Part shown: piece by piece, positions 1 through 12,365 of the stretch
Layout: the number at the start of each line of letters is the position of its first letter
Numbering within the stretch: position 1 is the stretch's first letter
NCBI RefSeq assembly: GCF_037975245.1
Contig: NC_092568.1
Span: 3,565,001 to 3,629,000 of the forward strand
Origin: Apostichopus japonicus
Taxonomy: Eukaryota; Echinodermata; Holothuroidea; Aspidochirotida; Stichopodidae
Direction: 5' to 3'
Length of the DNA stretch: 64,000 nucleotides
Program-made: the position numbers and the translations under genes
Notes under the pieces: model-generated
What the model saw: the letters and a program-made list of their open reading frames with translations, nothing else
What the model was told of the DNA's origin: nothing
Databases searched by the model: none

Positions 1-759
1 CTGCCGAATTTTACCCATTGACTTATTATAGAGGCAATCGTATGTTGTGCCTGGCGTTGTACTTTTGACGGTCGCCTATAAATCTCACTCCAAATAAAAC
101 CATAGTTAATTTTTCCAGGTGTCTGAGATCAGATAACAACTTTGTTTATCACGAATATAATGTGTACGGAATTCATCTAGGCCTTCTCATTGCATAGACA
201 TTTAAAGCCAACATGTAGCTCGCGAGAGTCAACAATTAATATCACGATTTTCCCCGATCGATCATATATACGATATCAATTTACAAACTTAACTTTTTCT
301 TTTGAACCAAACATACGACTTTTTGGTAATTCAAATGTTATCAGCATTTATGTATTCTAACGTTAGATAATATTAAGTTCATACGAAAATTCCGTACCTT
401 CCTAACAAAAAAGAAAGAAAGAAAGAAAGAGGGAATTTGAGGGCCACTTTAAATTTGGTATGGGTTTAGTTACAGCCGAACAGGAAATATGGTCCTAGCC
501 CTATAACTATAGTATAGGTCTATGTAGGCCTAGTATATTATTTGTGTGTTAGGTTAGCCTACTCCGACGTCTATGCCCCTTGATCATTGATGTGTAAGCC
601 TAGATGCAAATATAAATGTCCCTGTTTCTAAAAACCTCAATTATCATATCATTTAAGTTACTGAAAATATAGAATATACATTCGATATGTCTGTCAGTGA
701 TGACCAATTCCATTTCTGGAGTTTTTCTGTCACAAAATCGTCCATTTAGCCTATATATA

Positions 760-1028
760 GTTGTCGGAAAAGGCCGGAGCTAGCACAACTTGCTAATGTG
801 AGAACCTGACGCTATGAGCCGCGCTTTGACGTTGGCCAATCAGAGCTGTCAGATCACGTCTCCCGAGCTCTGATGTAATGTTAAACCAATCCGGGAACAA
901 CCGTTGAAAAATCTATTCCGTTATATTGCTCGTTACAAGTAACAAGAACGTCGTTTCCGCTGAGGAGTACAAAATCCAAAGAAGAACAAAAAGTTAAAAA
1001 CGTGAAGGAGTCATTAGGGTTAAACAAG
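760..1028 (+). promoter_or_regulatory. Promoter and 5' leader of receptor A
   Basis: A CCAAT box (836-840) sits about 190 bases upstream of the ATG. The leader from about 905 matches the leaders of receptor B (from about 17,930) and receptor A' (from about 36,485). This conservation between an old and a recent copy suggests it is transcribed. No TATA box is obvious. The left copy lacks about 164 bases present at 36,321-36,484. Confidence 0.5.
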
Positions 1029-2042
1029 ATGGATACGAACGGAGTTGAAGTTACGAATTTACCCACCGATTCGCCTGTTTATGTTTTGGAAGATCTGACA
1101 GTAAGAAAACTTTGGTCCGTTATGGCGATACTTGTGGCGGCTGTTGGCATTCCTGGGAATATATTGGTTATGATCGCTGTGACTTTCTCGAAACGATTGC
1201 AAACCAAGACCAATGCATTTGTCGTGAATTTGGCGTGTTCTGATCTTGCAGCGTGCCTCGTCCTTCCGTTCCAAGTTGTCGCTTTGTTGAACGATAGTTG
1301 GCCATTGCCAGACCCGTTGTGCACCTTTGTTGCTGTTGTTGTCTGGGTTGGTCTTGGTAGCAGCGTAGTCAATCTCGCCTTAATCGCATTTAACCGTTTC
1401 ACGTTAATAACTAAATCTCGTACTCACTACGACCAACTATATTCAAAGAGAAATCTTGTCCTCATGTTAGCTTCAGCATGGATCATTCCGATCTTCCTGG
1501 TTACGGTCCCACCCTTATGTGGCCTTGGAAGAATCGGCTACTCGGAGCGGTATAAGTTATGTTCAGCTGACTCTAATCATCCTTTATCGAATGTTTACTC
1601 ATTCATCACCAGTGCTTTCGTTGGAGTTCCATGTTTGATCATTATCATAACATGTTACGTCAAAATTTATCGCTTTATTCGAGCTAAAAATCGCGAGCTG
1701 TTTTCGAACAACGAATCTAGAGGGGAAAACAAGGGAAACGCCCACTCAGCGGCCTTCAAAAGTCAAGTGAAAGTGACAAGGAACTTGTTTTTGGTGGTTT
1801 GTTCGTATATCATATGTATAATGCCCTATGCTATCGCCTGTTTGATACCACCCAGCTACCCTGCCATTCCTTGGGTGTCGTTATTTCTTATTGCTAACTG
1901 TTGTGTGAATCCAATCATTTATGGACTAAAACATCCTCAGTTTAGAGATGTATTTCGACATATCCTATCGTGCAAGTTTAGACTTATTCCAGAGCCATCG
2001 AAGCTATTGCAGACTCTCACAACCAGTTCTAACGGCGCATAG
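1029..2042 (+). CDS. Class A (rhodopsin-family) orphan GPCR, receptor A
   Basis: Seven-transmembrane receptor of the plasma membrane, 337 residues, single exon. The ATG at 1,029 has a strong context (AAGATGG) and matches the start of the other two copies; an upstream in-frame GTG is ignored. Visible marks: GN in TM1 (43-44), D72 in NLACSD of TM2, W91 before Cys98 at the top of TM3, NRF (122-124) in place of DRY, W151 and P154 in TM4, Cys178 as likely disulfide partner of Cys98, P201 in TM5, CxMP (263-266) in TM6, NPIIY (294-298) in TM7, then a short tail. The long third inner loop is Lys/Arg-rich. NRY-type motifs occur in the melatonin, Tre1/Moody and GPR84 groups, so an orphan of that neighbourhood is likely. 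The ligand cannot be read. It differs from receptor A' at four residues (103, 137, 239, 245). Confidence 0.93.
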   Translation: MDTNGVEVTNLPTDSPVYVLEDLTVRKLWSVMAILVAAVGIPGNILVMIAVTFSKRLQTKTNAFVVNLACSDLAACLVLPFQVVALLNDSWPLPDPLCTFVAVVVWVGLGSSVVNLALIAFNRFTLITKSRTHYDQLYSKRNLVLMLASAWIIPIFLVTVPPLCGLGRIGYSERYKLCSADSNHPLSNVYSFITSAFVGVPCLIIIITCYVKIYRFIRAKNRELFSNNESRGENKGNAHSAAFKSQVKVTRNLFLVVCSYIICIMPYAIACLIPPSYPAIPWVSLFLIANCCVNPIIYGLKHPQFRDVFRHILSCKFRLIPEPSKLLQTLTTSSNGA

Positions 2043-3489
2043 AAGGCTAATTGGGTACCGTATTTCGAAATAGTGACAATTAATCGATTAATCTTCATAG
2101 AAGGCCTGGTTTAGACATGTTACTTTGAGGAAAGGAAAACGACAACATGATTTAATAACTCTTTTGACAATATATTGCGTTAACTGTGTTCCTAGTGATT
2201 CACTTGTCTATTCTTGTCTTAGCATTTCTTAGAATATGAAGTAACACTGTAAACCTAAAAATGGTTTAATATTTAGACAAAGCATTTTAGTGCTGATTTC
2301 AAATGTTTGGTGGCATTTTTTACTCTTCTTTAGAATTTTAGAATATTCAATAACATTCACAATATTAATTAATATTAAATAAGTTTAACAAATGAATATA
2401 ACCCAAAATATTTGCTATATATGCACTGCACATGAATATCCGTTCAATTTAACCTTTTGCAAAATGTTAAACGGATGTATAATATGGAAAAAATAAGGAA
2501 AGACGGTGTTCGGTTTACTTCGGAATCCTACAAAAACAACCTTGATGAAACTAATATGCTGACCATTCTTTGATTTATACATGAAAGTGGATACTGGCTC
2601 AAAGTATACTGAAATTTCAGTTGTTAAGGGATACTCTTCTTGCAAATAAATATTGAAAAACAAAAGGTTTTTTAGTATGAAAAATAATAACTGTGTCTGC
2701 TTTGCTACTGTATCTGGTTTACCAATTTAACTTCATCCTAAATGAGTGTTCGGTACTGTTGATGTTAGTGAGAAGATATTCATATACTTACAGTATATGA
2801 CAACATTGTTCTGTTACGTCTCGAATCTCCGAAAGGAATATAATGTGGAATACGGGGATGATGCACGAGGCAAACTCAGACAATAACGGAGCGAGAATTC
2901 AGTAGAATTAAGACACACTTATTCACCTCTAGATACATTATACAGCTTTACAACCTTTCTGAGGCTTAAGGCAAAAGACAACAAAATGTAACAAGCCAAG
3001 TCTCTCTAACTCTAAGACGAATTATCTTTTACTGACTAACATAACTAATATTATTGGGATTTACCTACGCTTATGTTGACATTAACGATTGACTTTACTC
3101 ATAATCGTTTCCGCAAGATAGAGTAGGCTATCCGGAAACAACTCACAGTCTTGGAAAGTCACATATTTAACTTCCGAAACGAGAGACGCTTACTTATATG
3201 GCCATTGTTGGCTTTCGGGAGAATCGCAAAGACGTGTAGCGTACTTACAGAGACCCTCCCGGAAACGACACCCGGAGATGCTTATTGTACCCGTAACAAA
3301 TAACAATATTTAGTGGAACGTTTAACGTACAATACGATTTTCATTGCTGTTTGTGTTTGAAAGTAAATGTATTTACTCAATGTGTTATCCTCACGTCAAC
3401 ATTTATCTAAATTGTCGGTTATTAAAGCTTAATTAATTCAACTGGAACATGAGACTTTTTTATTATTAATAACAGAATTCATGTTTCAA
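2043..3489. other. 3' flank of receptor A, old duplicated block
   Basis: No gene seen. The first ~350 bases match the flank after receptor B (19,078-19,424), and 2,410-3,480 matches 25,690-27,215. The original block therefore ran from the leader through the SINE. An AATAAA at about 2,645 could serve as a polyadenylation signal. Confidence 0.6.
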
Positions 3490-3790
3490 ATTGTAATGAG
3501 TTGGAAAAGCCAGAACAGTGAAAGAGTTCCAGCCTACACCGTGATTCGAATTCTGACCTCCCGCTTTATATGCGCGCACCCTAACCAACTAGGCCATGGA
3601 CGCTGATTGTATGTCCAGAGGTTCGAATCCAGTAAGGAAGGTCGTTATCCCACTGTAGGATTTTGCCACCTGTATCGAACAATGGCTATAGTTCTGTTTT
3701 GGTGACATATTTTGCGCTAGTCTAGAGATCTCTGAATCCTAAGGTCGGATCTCGAAAGACAAGACTGTTAAATGAAATGGAAATAAACTT
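3490..3790 (-). mobile_element. tRNA-derived SINE, copy 1
   Basis: Read on the minus strand, the sequence has a tRNA-like head with an A box at 3,596-3,585 (TGGCCTAGTTGG) and a B box at 3,553-3,543 (GAATTCGAATC, slightly worn). The same unit recurs at 27,215, 32,641 and 39,070, always on the minus strand. On the plus strand just outside the head a second B-box-like word, GGTTCGAATCC, appears near 3,614. The element was already present in the old receptor block, because copies sit in all three receptor units. It is not a working tRNA gene. Confidence 0.75.
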
Positions 3791-4380
3791 CCAAGGCAAA
3801 TATATATGTATATAGCAAGACTAGAAGTACACATTATTATAACCATACATGGAGACAATGAATAGTTCGTACATCTGTATAACGGGTACTACTAGTTTGC
3901 TCCTTCCAGTTAAGGATTATGTTTATATCAATGTAGTGAAAAATCTAGTACTCTATGATTACCTTCAGAAAGCTATGAAAAATACTTTCAACTTTGTTAC
4001 AACTAACAGAACTATCGTGGCATCAACAACTGATCTAAGACGTAATACTTTAATGTCTACTTAAATATATAGGAGTCAATAGTGAACCATACATTGTTTT
4101 ATTACTGTAATCCGTTTTGCTGTACTACTTTAGTGATCTCAACTCATCCTTAGTTCTTCTGATTTGTTCACATATTTTTTGTTCTATTACAACTCAATTA
4201 CAATATCATTAAACGTGTTGTAAGTTAAAACAATAGCATTCTTTTGTTATTTGTCTGAATGTCATTTGTTCAAATTTTTAATAATCTACGTTATTCTACA
4301 ACAAGAGCTATACTGCCGCGTAAGCAAGATGACATTGTTGAGATACACTTTGTTGATATATGAGAGGTTCCTGTTTCTAC
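3791..4380. other. No recognisable gene
   Basis: A 71-codon frame at 3,849-4,064 is also open in the right copy (39,449), but with so little divergence this carries no weight. Nothing else is seen. Confidence 0.5.
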
Positions 4381-4402
4381 ATATATATATATATATATAT
4401 AT
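4381..4402. repeat. (TA)n array
   Basis: A short TA array next to a PLE tail. In the right copy the sequence departs at the matching point (39,980) into a 10.5-kb composite and rejoins at 50,532, again at TA. Confidence 0.9.
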
Positions 4403-4405
4403 AGA

Positions 4406-4570
4406 TAAGTGATTGGAGGTAAAACAGCCAATGTTTGGTTTTTGCAGAGCTTTCGAGCAAACTAGCTCTTCTTCAGTGCATGATCACCGAAAATGACAAG
4501 GAGTACCAGGAATTTAAACTATTTTATAGAGAAGAGTGTCGGCAAAACTGCAAAACGTGCGACTTAGATG
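4406..4570 (-). mobile_element. Stray PLE-1-type 3' end
   Basis: The reverse complement of the end of PLE-1 (about 22,040-22,205), without any coding part. It includes the hammerhead-like core at 4,480-4,443: TGCA, CTGAAGA, a GAGC/GCTC stem, GAAA, AGCTC, TGCA. The same fragment sits at 50,533-50,700 in the right copy. Confidence 0.8.
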
Positions 4571-5644
4571 AGTGATTACGCCACTGCCGTGGCCAGACAT
4601 TAAAACAATTTATGTGGTGAGAATATTTCTCATACTGGCCACCCGTGACCACTCAACTTAGTTGGGAGTGTTCTGTAATGCACCTGAAAGAAAAGTGCAA
4701 TAACTTTTTACAAGATGCAAGTATTTTACCTGTGTGCATTTAATGTGTTTTCTGTTTTATCCCCTGGAATTTGACACAAAGGAACCTACTTGATGGTGTA
4801 AGTATGTATAGGATACGCCTTGGTTTTGTAACAATATATCTAGTTACAAAGGATACGGTGGGGAACGTAATTTTGTTATGTGGATACACCTTTAATATTG
4901 ATGTCAACAACCCTATTGTTTTATATTGACATCAAAGGTAATTTGATGCCAACAAAGGTTAATAACTGGAAAAAGCACTTATTAGCCCAAGAACTCGATA
5001 TTTCTACTTGGATAAACTTCACCCTTGGTATGTTGATCAAGTTTATCAAGTGCTGTAGATCTATTATTTTATGCCAAAGATTCCCATCCAATAAGTAAAA
5101 TGGTGGCCCTGCTGGTGACCCCTAGGCAGTTTGCCTCCTCTCTGTTCGCAATTAAGAAACTTGCAAAGCTTGTTTAAAAGAAAAAAGGTAGCTGGTAATG
5201 GTTTTATGCTTTTTACCTTCTTTCTGTAAATGTTCCACATTTCTGAAACAAAAGAGAAAAAGATTCATCAGTTATTGTGGGCTTACGTAGTGTTGATTGT
5301 CTTAGTGATAGTCGTGTTGTGAACATGTATTAAATAATATATATAAACAAGTGCTTTCAGATCAGAAAACCACCCACTATGTTCACTTTGCAGATGTAAC
5401 CATCAAACTTAACATGGAAGGTTTTGTCAATGTCAACTTAGGAAGCATGGATACTTTCCATACTTGGCATATGGATGCACAGCTCAATTGTTGTTGGTGT
5501 ATGTGAAAGGTCATCTGCGTCACCAGCAATCAATTATGTGAAAACCTTTTAAACATGATATCTCATGGTAGAAATCATGGATATACTCCTCGCATGTGGG
5601 ATATGGATTTTTCATATTGAGTACATGGATCATGTAGTTGTAGT
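4571..5644. other. No recognisable gene
   Basis: Unique-looking AT-rich DNA. At about 5,090 the left copy lacks about 1.1 kb that the right copy has (51,228-52,322). Confidence 0.5.
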
Positions 5645-6594
5645 CATAGGCGTACGGGACCATTTCAGTTTGGGGGGGGGCAGAAACTTTTGTGCCCGAA
5701 AGTTCCCGTGACACTATCTAAGCGGAGCGCCACCATCGGTTGGCGCGTGAAGTACAAGAAATTTTTGGCAAAAAATGCCTCTCAGATTGCCGGAAATGGC
5801 ACTTCTGAGGCCTTGCAAGTTGCATTTAAACATTCTTTATTTTATAATCTCACGTTTTAGAAATTAACACTTCCCCAAAAATTTGGTAAATTAGAAGAAG
5901 AAAAAATGGTAACATCACTTTGAAGGGGAAAAATAGGACAGTATATTTTTTAAGCTCCTAATTAGTTACCGTATATATTATTTTAACACAGTACTCAGCT
6001 ACCTCCAGAAAAACATACATTGTTCAACGACACGTATGCGGGATAATGTCGATGTGTCGGGTGAGACTGCAATTTGTCTCACAAAAAAGTAGAAAAAATA
6101 ACAAAGAATATGATAAACATGTACTTCTAGGCTTATAGGCACTCCCTCCCCCCCCCCCCCACCATCCATGAAAAAGAAAATGTTTCTTATATGCACTCAT
6201 GTCGGGGATGTCCAGGTATACAGTTGACTAGTTAGATCACATGATGTCACCACGATTGTGAGCGGCGTTCCCTGTTAATAATTGTGGGCGATAGTGCAAA
6301 AAGCGTGCTGGCCCAGATGAGCTGCGCTTGCGGCGGTGTTACACGGAAATATTCGGGCATCATGATGCTAAATAAAGAAAATCATTAGGCCTATATTAAT
6401 ATTAATGTAACAAAACATATTACACAAAACGCTCTCCACAGAGTTGTCGGGCAAAAATTCTAAGATTCGGGCAAGCTACTGCATATTTATATATATTTTT
6501 TTCTCCTCTTAGGCTGCCCGAATTTTTCAGAACTTTTGCCCGAATTTCTTGTCCTCTGGAAATTTGGGGGGGGGGGCCGCCTCGTACGCCTATG
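5645..6594. mobile_element. Non-autonomous hAT-type element, CATAGGCGTACG ends
   Basis: TIRs start CATAGGCGTACG at both ends, each followed inward by a G run. The element is flanked by 8-base duplications (GTTGTAGT / GTTGTGGT; perfect in the right copy at 52,861 and 54,806), which is the hAT signature. It is 950 bp long without a transposase. An internal stretch at 5,712-5,746 matches, inverted, 8,107-8,140 of the other hAT element, so the two are related. Confidence 0.82.
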
Positions 6595-6602
6595 GTTGTG
6601 GT

Positions 6603-7910
6603 TGGAGCTTAAATATCATTTGAGGTCACTAGAGGTCAAACTCTGAAAACTTTTAAACATGATAGCTCAAGGTAGGAATGATGGATACTTCTCATACTTA
6701 GTGTGTGGATGTAACACATTGAGAACAAGATCCCTATTGTCATTAGTGGAGATGTGCATTGCCGCGTATAGTAGACTGACCCGTGATTCACGTCATAGTG
6801 TAATGGTACATCAAAATAGTGGTTCAGGACATTTATATTGGTGAACAAGATCTATGTCATTAACTCCTCAATGCATTTTGCATTCTGGTGTTGACTTAAG
6901 GCCAAGGAGTTGATAGTAATTACATATTTCTTTGAGAACATGTCATGAATTCAACATATGAGATGTTGAATTTCCCAACCTCTGTTGATTGCAAAGTTCT
7001 TGAATTAATAGCATTGAAAGTTGTTAGTACCTCACAAGTGTATTTGGCACAATCATATGTCTAGTGGTCTCGCTGAGACGTTTCAGTGGGTCCTCCACCT
7101 GCCCTCCGATGCTGCTGTTTCCATATTTATCTCATTTAACATTACCATGGCACGGCACGGCATGGTTGATATTGATATGTTAAATTAAATGTAAGACAGG
7201 AAAAACAAATTAGCGTTCCGTATATATTGCCATCATATACGTGCTTAAGTGTGTGCACGTCATATACTCTCCTTTTAATGCTGACTCTGATAGTTAACTG
7301 ATATAATTTACAATCGATGAGTTAGGAGGTCAGCATTAAAGTCAAAGCTTTATATTATTAAGTTTCTATACACAATTTATTCGTCAGGGTACTGAAGTGA
7401 TAGGTAAGCGTTATGGTACCTACCTGTCTATTTACTATCATATTTATCATCTTTATTATTTATAGCTTTGGTATATTACATTTTATGATATTCCAAAGTA
7501 AAGTTTCGATTTGAGGCCTCGTTCTTATTGGTCGGTATTGTCATGTGACCTTCTTTGTAAGTGTCTGGAATTTTAACTTTGCCAACAAACTTGTTTGTTC
7601 GATATTGGGGGAAACCAGCAGTATCTGGTACAAAAGCAGTTTGTATTTTAAGAAATTTAACGCAGCTATTTACCTGCATCAACACTTACTATACTATTTA
7701 CGGTTGTATCCTACTAAAAAACAAGGATGAAAATAAAGTACATGTGTACATTGTAGTCAGTTAATCCGAGAAAATCACCAGCTGAAGAATGTAGCTATAA
7801 TTAGCTGAACAAAGATGGTCATCATCACTATCCTTTAATTAAAAGAACATTACTTCCCTTACTATGGCGAATTTACTTTATACCAGTTGTCACGCTTTTA
7901 TTTTTAGTCA
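6603..7910. other. No recognisable gene
   Basis: Present in both copies (54,814-56,125 on the right). Short open frames only, on both strands, without family resemblance. Confidence 0.5.
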
Positions 7911-7918
7911 AGGGCGGC

Positions 7919-8556
7919 GGAACCGGGGGGGCACAGGGGGCACGTGCCCCCCACTTTTCCTCAGGGTTAAAAATGTGCCCTTTTTCTACATAAAAATTGA
8001 GGTATCTTAAGTTAGCAAGAGGCCAGGGAACCGGAATGAACACTCTGGAAGGGCCGTTTCCGGCCATCTGAGGGGTTTGTAAAACAAAAATTTTTCTTGT
8101 ACGATCCGCGCCAACCGATGGTGGCGCTCCGCTCAGATAGTCGTGCATCCAACTTTGCAAATCCTGGCTACGCCCCTGAGTTTTAATGAATTTATGTGGG
8201 TCAAACTCAAAGCTATTTCGAATGGAAACAATTTGTTAAGATATTAACAAGAAATGAACTCTCATTCGGAAAATTCATACATTAGCAACTAGCATGATTT
8301 CACCTCATTTGTCTCAATAGAAAACTTGTTCCTTGTTTCCCAATTTGCACATTGGATATTGCAGTGCCAGTATGCATATTTTCCTTGAGGGGGGGGGGGG
8401 GGGCGTTGATGGGGTGATGTGTATACGCAAATAAGATAATACATTAAGAGTTATAAAGGGTACTAAATATCAGGCTACATCAGTCCAATCGAATTTCTGC
8501 AAAGTGCCCTTTGATGTCGGTGCCCCCCCAGATTAAATGTGCTTCCGCCGCCCTTG
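7919..8556. mobile_element. hAT MITE, left copy only
   Basis: TIRs of 14 bases, CAAGGGCGGCGGAA, lie at both ends. The 8-base target duplication TTTTTAGT (7,911-7,918 and 8,557-8,564) occurs once at the matching empty site 56,126-56,133 in the right copy. It is 638 bp, has no transposase, and holds G and C runs. The insertion came after the duplication, or is a haplotype difference. Confidence 0.93.
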
Positions 8557-8564
8557 TTTTTAGT

Positions 8565-10511
8565 GGGTGGTGGGGGAGGGTATTGCGGGTGAAGGGCGGG
8601 GGTCAGACGAGGAGTGGGGAGTTTGTCAGGTGCCAAGTACCAAGGTACCAGGATGAAAGGACCACAATTCTTCTCTTAAAAATATATATGTCATGCATTT
8701 CAGTGGGCACAATGTTGCATATGTCATCACCCAATGTTATCATCATACCAACTTCAGTTGATACAATATGACACTTTCATAAATTTCTCATAAATATGAA
8801 TTCGGTCAAGTACAATATGAGTAACTCCAATAGAAAAGTTAATGTTAGCACAATAGCCAAATGGAACTATCCAAAACTGAGTCCAGAAAAATGAAGGCTT
8901 GAAAAAATTTGGGCCCCACACGTCCAAACCAAAATTTGGGGTCCACATGGGCCTAAAATAATAGCTGTGATCCAAAAGTCAGGAACAATAGGGCACACCT
9001 CACTATATTACAGATACACAGCAAATATCGCAAATATCTATCACTCTGTATATGAGTTATCCCAGACTCAGAAAGGGCCACAGATGAACACACACACAAT
9101 CTTGTTTTCTATTATATTAGCTACAACCGATGACAATCCCTTTATTATAACCCTTTGTCTGGACAACCGATGACTATTGTTCTCTATTGTTCGACAACTG
9201 GGGACAGGAATTTCTTTTGTCCCATGTCACCAGTTGTGAGGCCAAACCTTGACCACACACACACATACACGCCGACCTGACTGCATAGGTTCCTTTGCTT
9301 CCATTGGAGAACCAAACATTAATAATAATTTCTTGGTTCTTATGTAACTTTATTACTACCGAAAGTTAATTAGGCTAGGCCTAGACGTAAGTTGGAGTTT
9401 GGGACTACTTGTGCAAACAGCTAGGTCTACCGCAACTTAGACATATGTTTGATGTGCAATTTCACCGTATTCAATTGTCAGTGGTCACTTGTTTTGGCTA
9501 TAATTTTATGATTTTGAGACGCTTCCGTGGTATCACATTTAAGACTTCGAGTTCGACGGTAAGATACGTGATGTTGAATGCTCACCAGCTGATCACTGTA
9601 CACATGGATAGTTGTGGCCAATGTATGATGACGTCGAAGTAAAACAGCAGTAAATAATGATCAGAATGTGCCGTAAAGGTTTATTTGAAATGAACGTATT
9701 TTAAAAATAGATAGTCGAATGATGAAAAGCACTACATTGCACAATGTTTAAACCATTTAGTTTAGAAGGAAGGAAAGATTTGGGGCCGATTCACTTGTCG
9801 CATGTTCTATTGCTGTGGGTGCACATAAGAAATAAATATACATTCCGTGTGAGCCGGAACGGCCTTGTTCGTTGTGAAAGTTTTGATGATAAGGGGGGCA
9901 TATTTTACGAAATCATATAGTGCATATAGAAGGGACGTTGTGAAAGATGTCAAAGGAATTCAAATATATACAGATACGAAAAATAACAAATGGGGTAACT
10001 TTTAAAAATGTGTAAACTATGAAATTATGTGTAGAGAAACATACGTAATGTTTTTTTTAAAAGGTTTCATGAAAAAATTTGACAAAGTTTTCCTTGATTT
10101 GAAACCGGAATTGTTGAAAACGATAATTTTGTACCGAATTTGCGTGAAAGTAGTACAATCAAAGTCGAAAATATACAGTTGGAATGTGTTTTAGCAACGA
10201 TGAAATCCTTATGTTTGAAGTCACCAAAAGTACCAACAAGTTTCAAGAGTATTAGATACTCTCTACGGCGAAAAAACCATCAAAAGGACCACATTCTTAG
10301 ACTGACTCCTAGAAATATTTTCAAGCGAGCGACATTAAAGTGATATAATTTCGATCCGGTTCTGACCTTATTAAACACTCAATAACTTCAGAATGCAAAC
10401 TATGTCAAACATATCTTCCTCAAAACTTTGAAAATGCAATTCCTTATTACGCATTAAGCATTTAAGAACTTTTATGTAATAATAATAATAGTGATAATAA
10501 TAGTGATGATG

Positions 10512-10549
<38 letters not shown>

Positions 10550-11190
10550 GATATCAGCCTAAACTGAATACAGAGGTACGGTATTAACTTTATTCTTTGT
10601 CGTAGGAAACGACGGTAACCTTTAACATCAGTCAGGCTCGCAAACGCAATAATCATATGGTGTTGTCAAAACGGCAAGATCTATATCTGCAAGTTTGCTG
10701 TAATGTATCATTTTGTTGAAAACCACGAATATTACAAAAAGATCTTAACATTTTGACAACACGTTCCAACATTTCAATACACATACGTCAATATATGGCA
10801 AAGGGATCGTCTGCAATTAGGGTCATACTGGTGCAAATAAAGCAACAACAACGGATATTTTTAGACAAATCCGTTCACGTCACGCTTCGACAGAGATATT
10901 GAAAGACAAAACCAGGCCTGAATAGTGCTTGCTTTTTACTGCTGTACCACAGGTGTTATCTCGGTATTGCAGGCAGTATAGCAAGTATAGGTGCACAGTA
11001 AATCGGATAGTTAGGTCCATGTATTACAAGGAGAGCATTTTACTTACAAAATGACCAATTTTGATGAGTAAAGCAGGATTATGGCTACGCCAAAGAAATT
11101 CCGAAATCGCAATCATTTTTGGAGAAAATTATCTAGCGACGAGATCAGTTCAGTAAGTACATACGTCGTACATAATATACAGATGAAAAC
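8565..11190. other. No recognisable gene; includes an (AAT)n array
   Basis: Apart from an (AAT)n microsatellite at 10,478-10,549 nothing stands out. This stretch probably lies upstream of, or in the leader of, the calmodulin-like gene. Confidence 0.5.
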
Positions 11191-11193
11191 ATG
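11191..11193 (+). CDS. Candidate first coding exon (ATG only) of the calmodulin-like gene
   Basis: An ATG followed at once by a GTATGT donor would give the phase needed by the exon at 12,335. Animal calmodulin genes often have an intron directly after the start codon. The right copy has TTG at the matching site (58,755). Many other ATG|GT words exist, so this is only a candidate. Confidence 0.25.
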
Positions 11194-11733
11194 GTATGTA
11201 AGCACACAATAACATGTGACGTCATGTGGTTTTCCTTCAGTTTATCTGTTGCTAGATTTATTTGTCGTGCTACTTAGTGTATCTATACATCGGCTATTCA
11301 TACTTACTATGAATAAATATGTTATCTTCTATATAAGCTTTGAAATAAATGAAGCCGTAGGTTAAACAGAACTTCTGGAAATGTTATTTTGGACGATTTT
11401 AACATACGAGACCTACTGCATATGTATTACAATCGTCCGTTTATTTACTTCATATACAACTTTCAACGACTAAATTTCATACCTTGATAATGAAGTTTAC
11501 AAAACGATCGAATATTATGATCTTAAAAATGTGCTTGGAATACTTTAAACTTAGAATTGGTTGGTATAAAGATATTTTGCCATTATTTCTATTCAGTGAT
11601 AGGTCAAACACATAAGCCACCACAATTTGTAAAATTAGCTATTTACGAAATAAAACAACCCTTGGTATAATCTTCCCTCAATCCCTTTCCCTAACTGATC
11701 TTGCCAATCAAGTTATTTAAATAACTATATTAA

Positions 11734-12140
11734 TCAACGAGTTAAAGCTATAGCTATCCTTGGAATATTTCCTCAACAAGTGAACACATTATTGATACAA
11801 ACTTGTTATGGTATTTCTTTTACCCCAGTGCTCAAGCTGAATAAAATAGCTGGAGTAAGCCGGAAAGTGTAGAACCGTTCGATAATATATATGAACATAG
11901 CTTACGTGAAAAGAAACACTAAAATATGAATAACTGTATTTATCAACGAGTTAAAGCTATAGCTATCCTTGGAATATTTCCTCAACAAGTGAACACATTA
12001 TTGATACAAACTTGTTATGGTATTTCTTTACCCCAGTGCTCAATCTGAATACAATAGCTGGAGTAAGCCGGAAAGTGTAGAACCGTTCGATAATATATAT
12101 GAACATAGCTTACGTGAAAAGACACACTAAAATAGATCAG
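11734..12140. repeat. 209-bp tandem repeat, two units
   Basis: Units start at 11,734 and 11,943 and are nearly identical. The right copy has three units (59,299, 59,509, 59,718). The repeat lies in the presumed first intron of the calmodulin-like gene. Confidence 0.9.
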
Positions 12141-12334
12141 TGACACCATGAAACGCTGACTCACTATAAGTATCCCACCTTGACCAACATTGACCCACCT
12201 TCGCTTCTGTCATCCCCATTTGCCCTCACAACACCCTCCGTCTAGAGGTAGTTTTAGACCGTTGATTACATCACTGACTATTAATGCATAAACATAAACA
12301 TTAACGTATTTTAACATTAATTTATCGATAACAG

Positions 12335-12365
12335 GTCGATGAGCTTACACCAGAACAAAGGCATG
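12335..12365 (+). CDS. Calmodulin-like gene, exon with DELTPEQ
   Basis: Preceded by AACAG and followed by GTGAGT. It encodes VDELTPEQRH plus one base and matches the calmodulin N-terminus. The right copy at 60,107 has GG in place of the acceptor AG. Confidence 0.8.

Noticed and set aside
1002-1028. In-frame GTG start that would add nine residues to receptor A
   Set aside because: Eukaryotic start should be ATG; the ATG at 1,029 has a strong context and matches receptor B's start.
3849-4064. 71-codon frame also open at 39,449
   Set aside because: The two copies are too similar for conservation to mean anything; no domain or splice context.
10140-10343. 67-codon frame present in both copies
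   Set aside because: No start context, domain or splice signal; identity between copies is uninformative.
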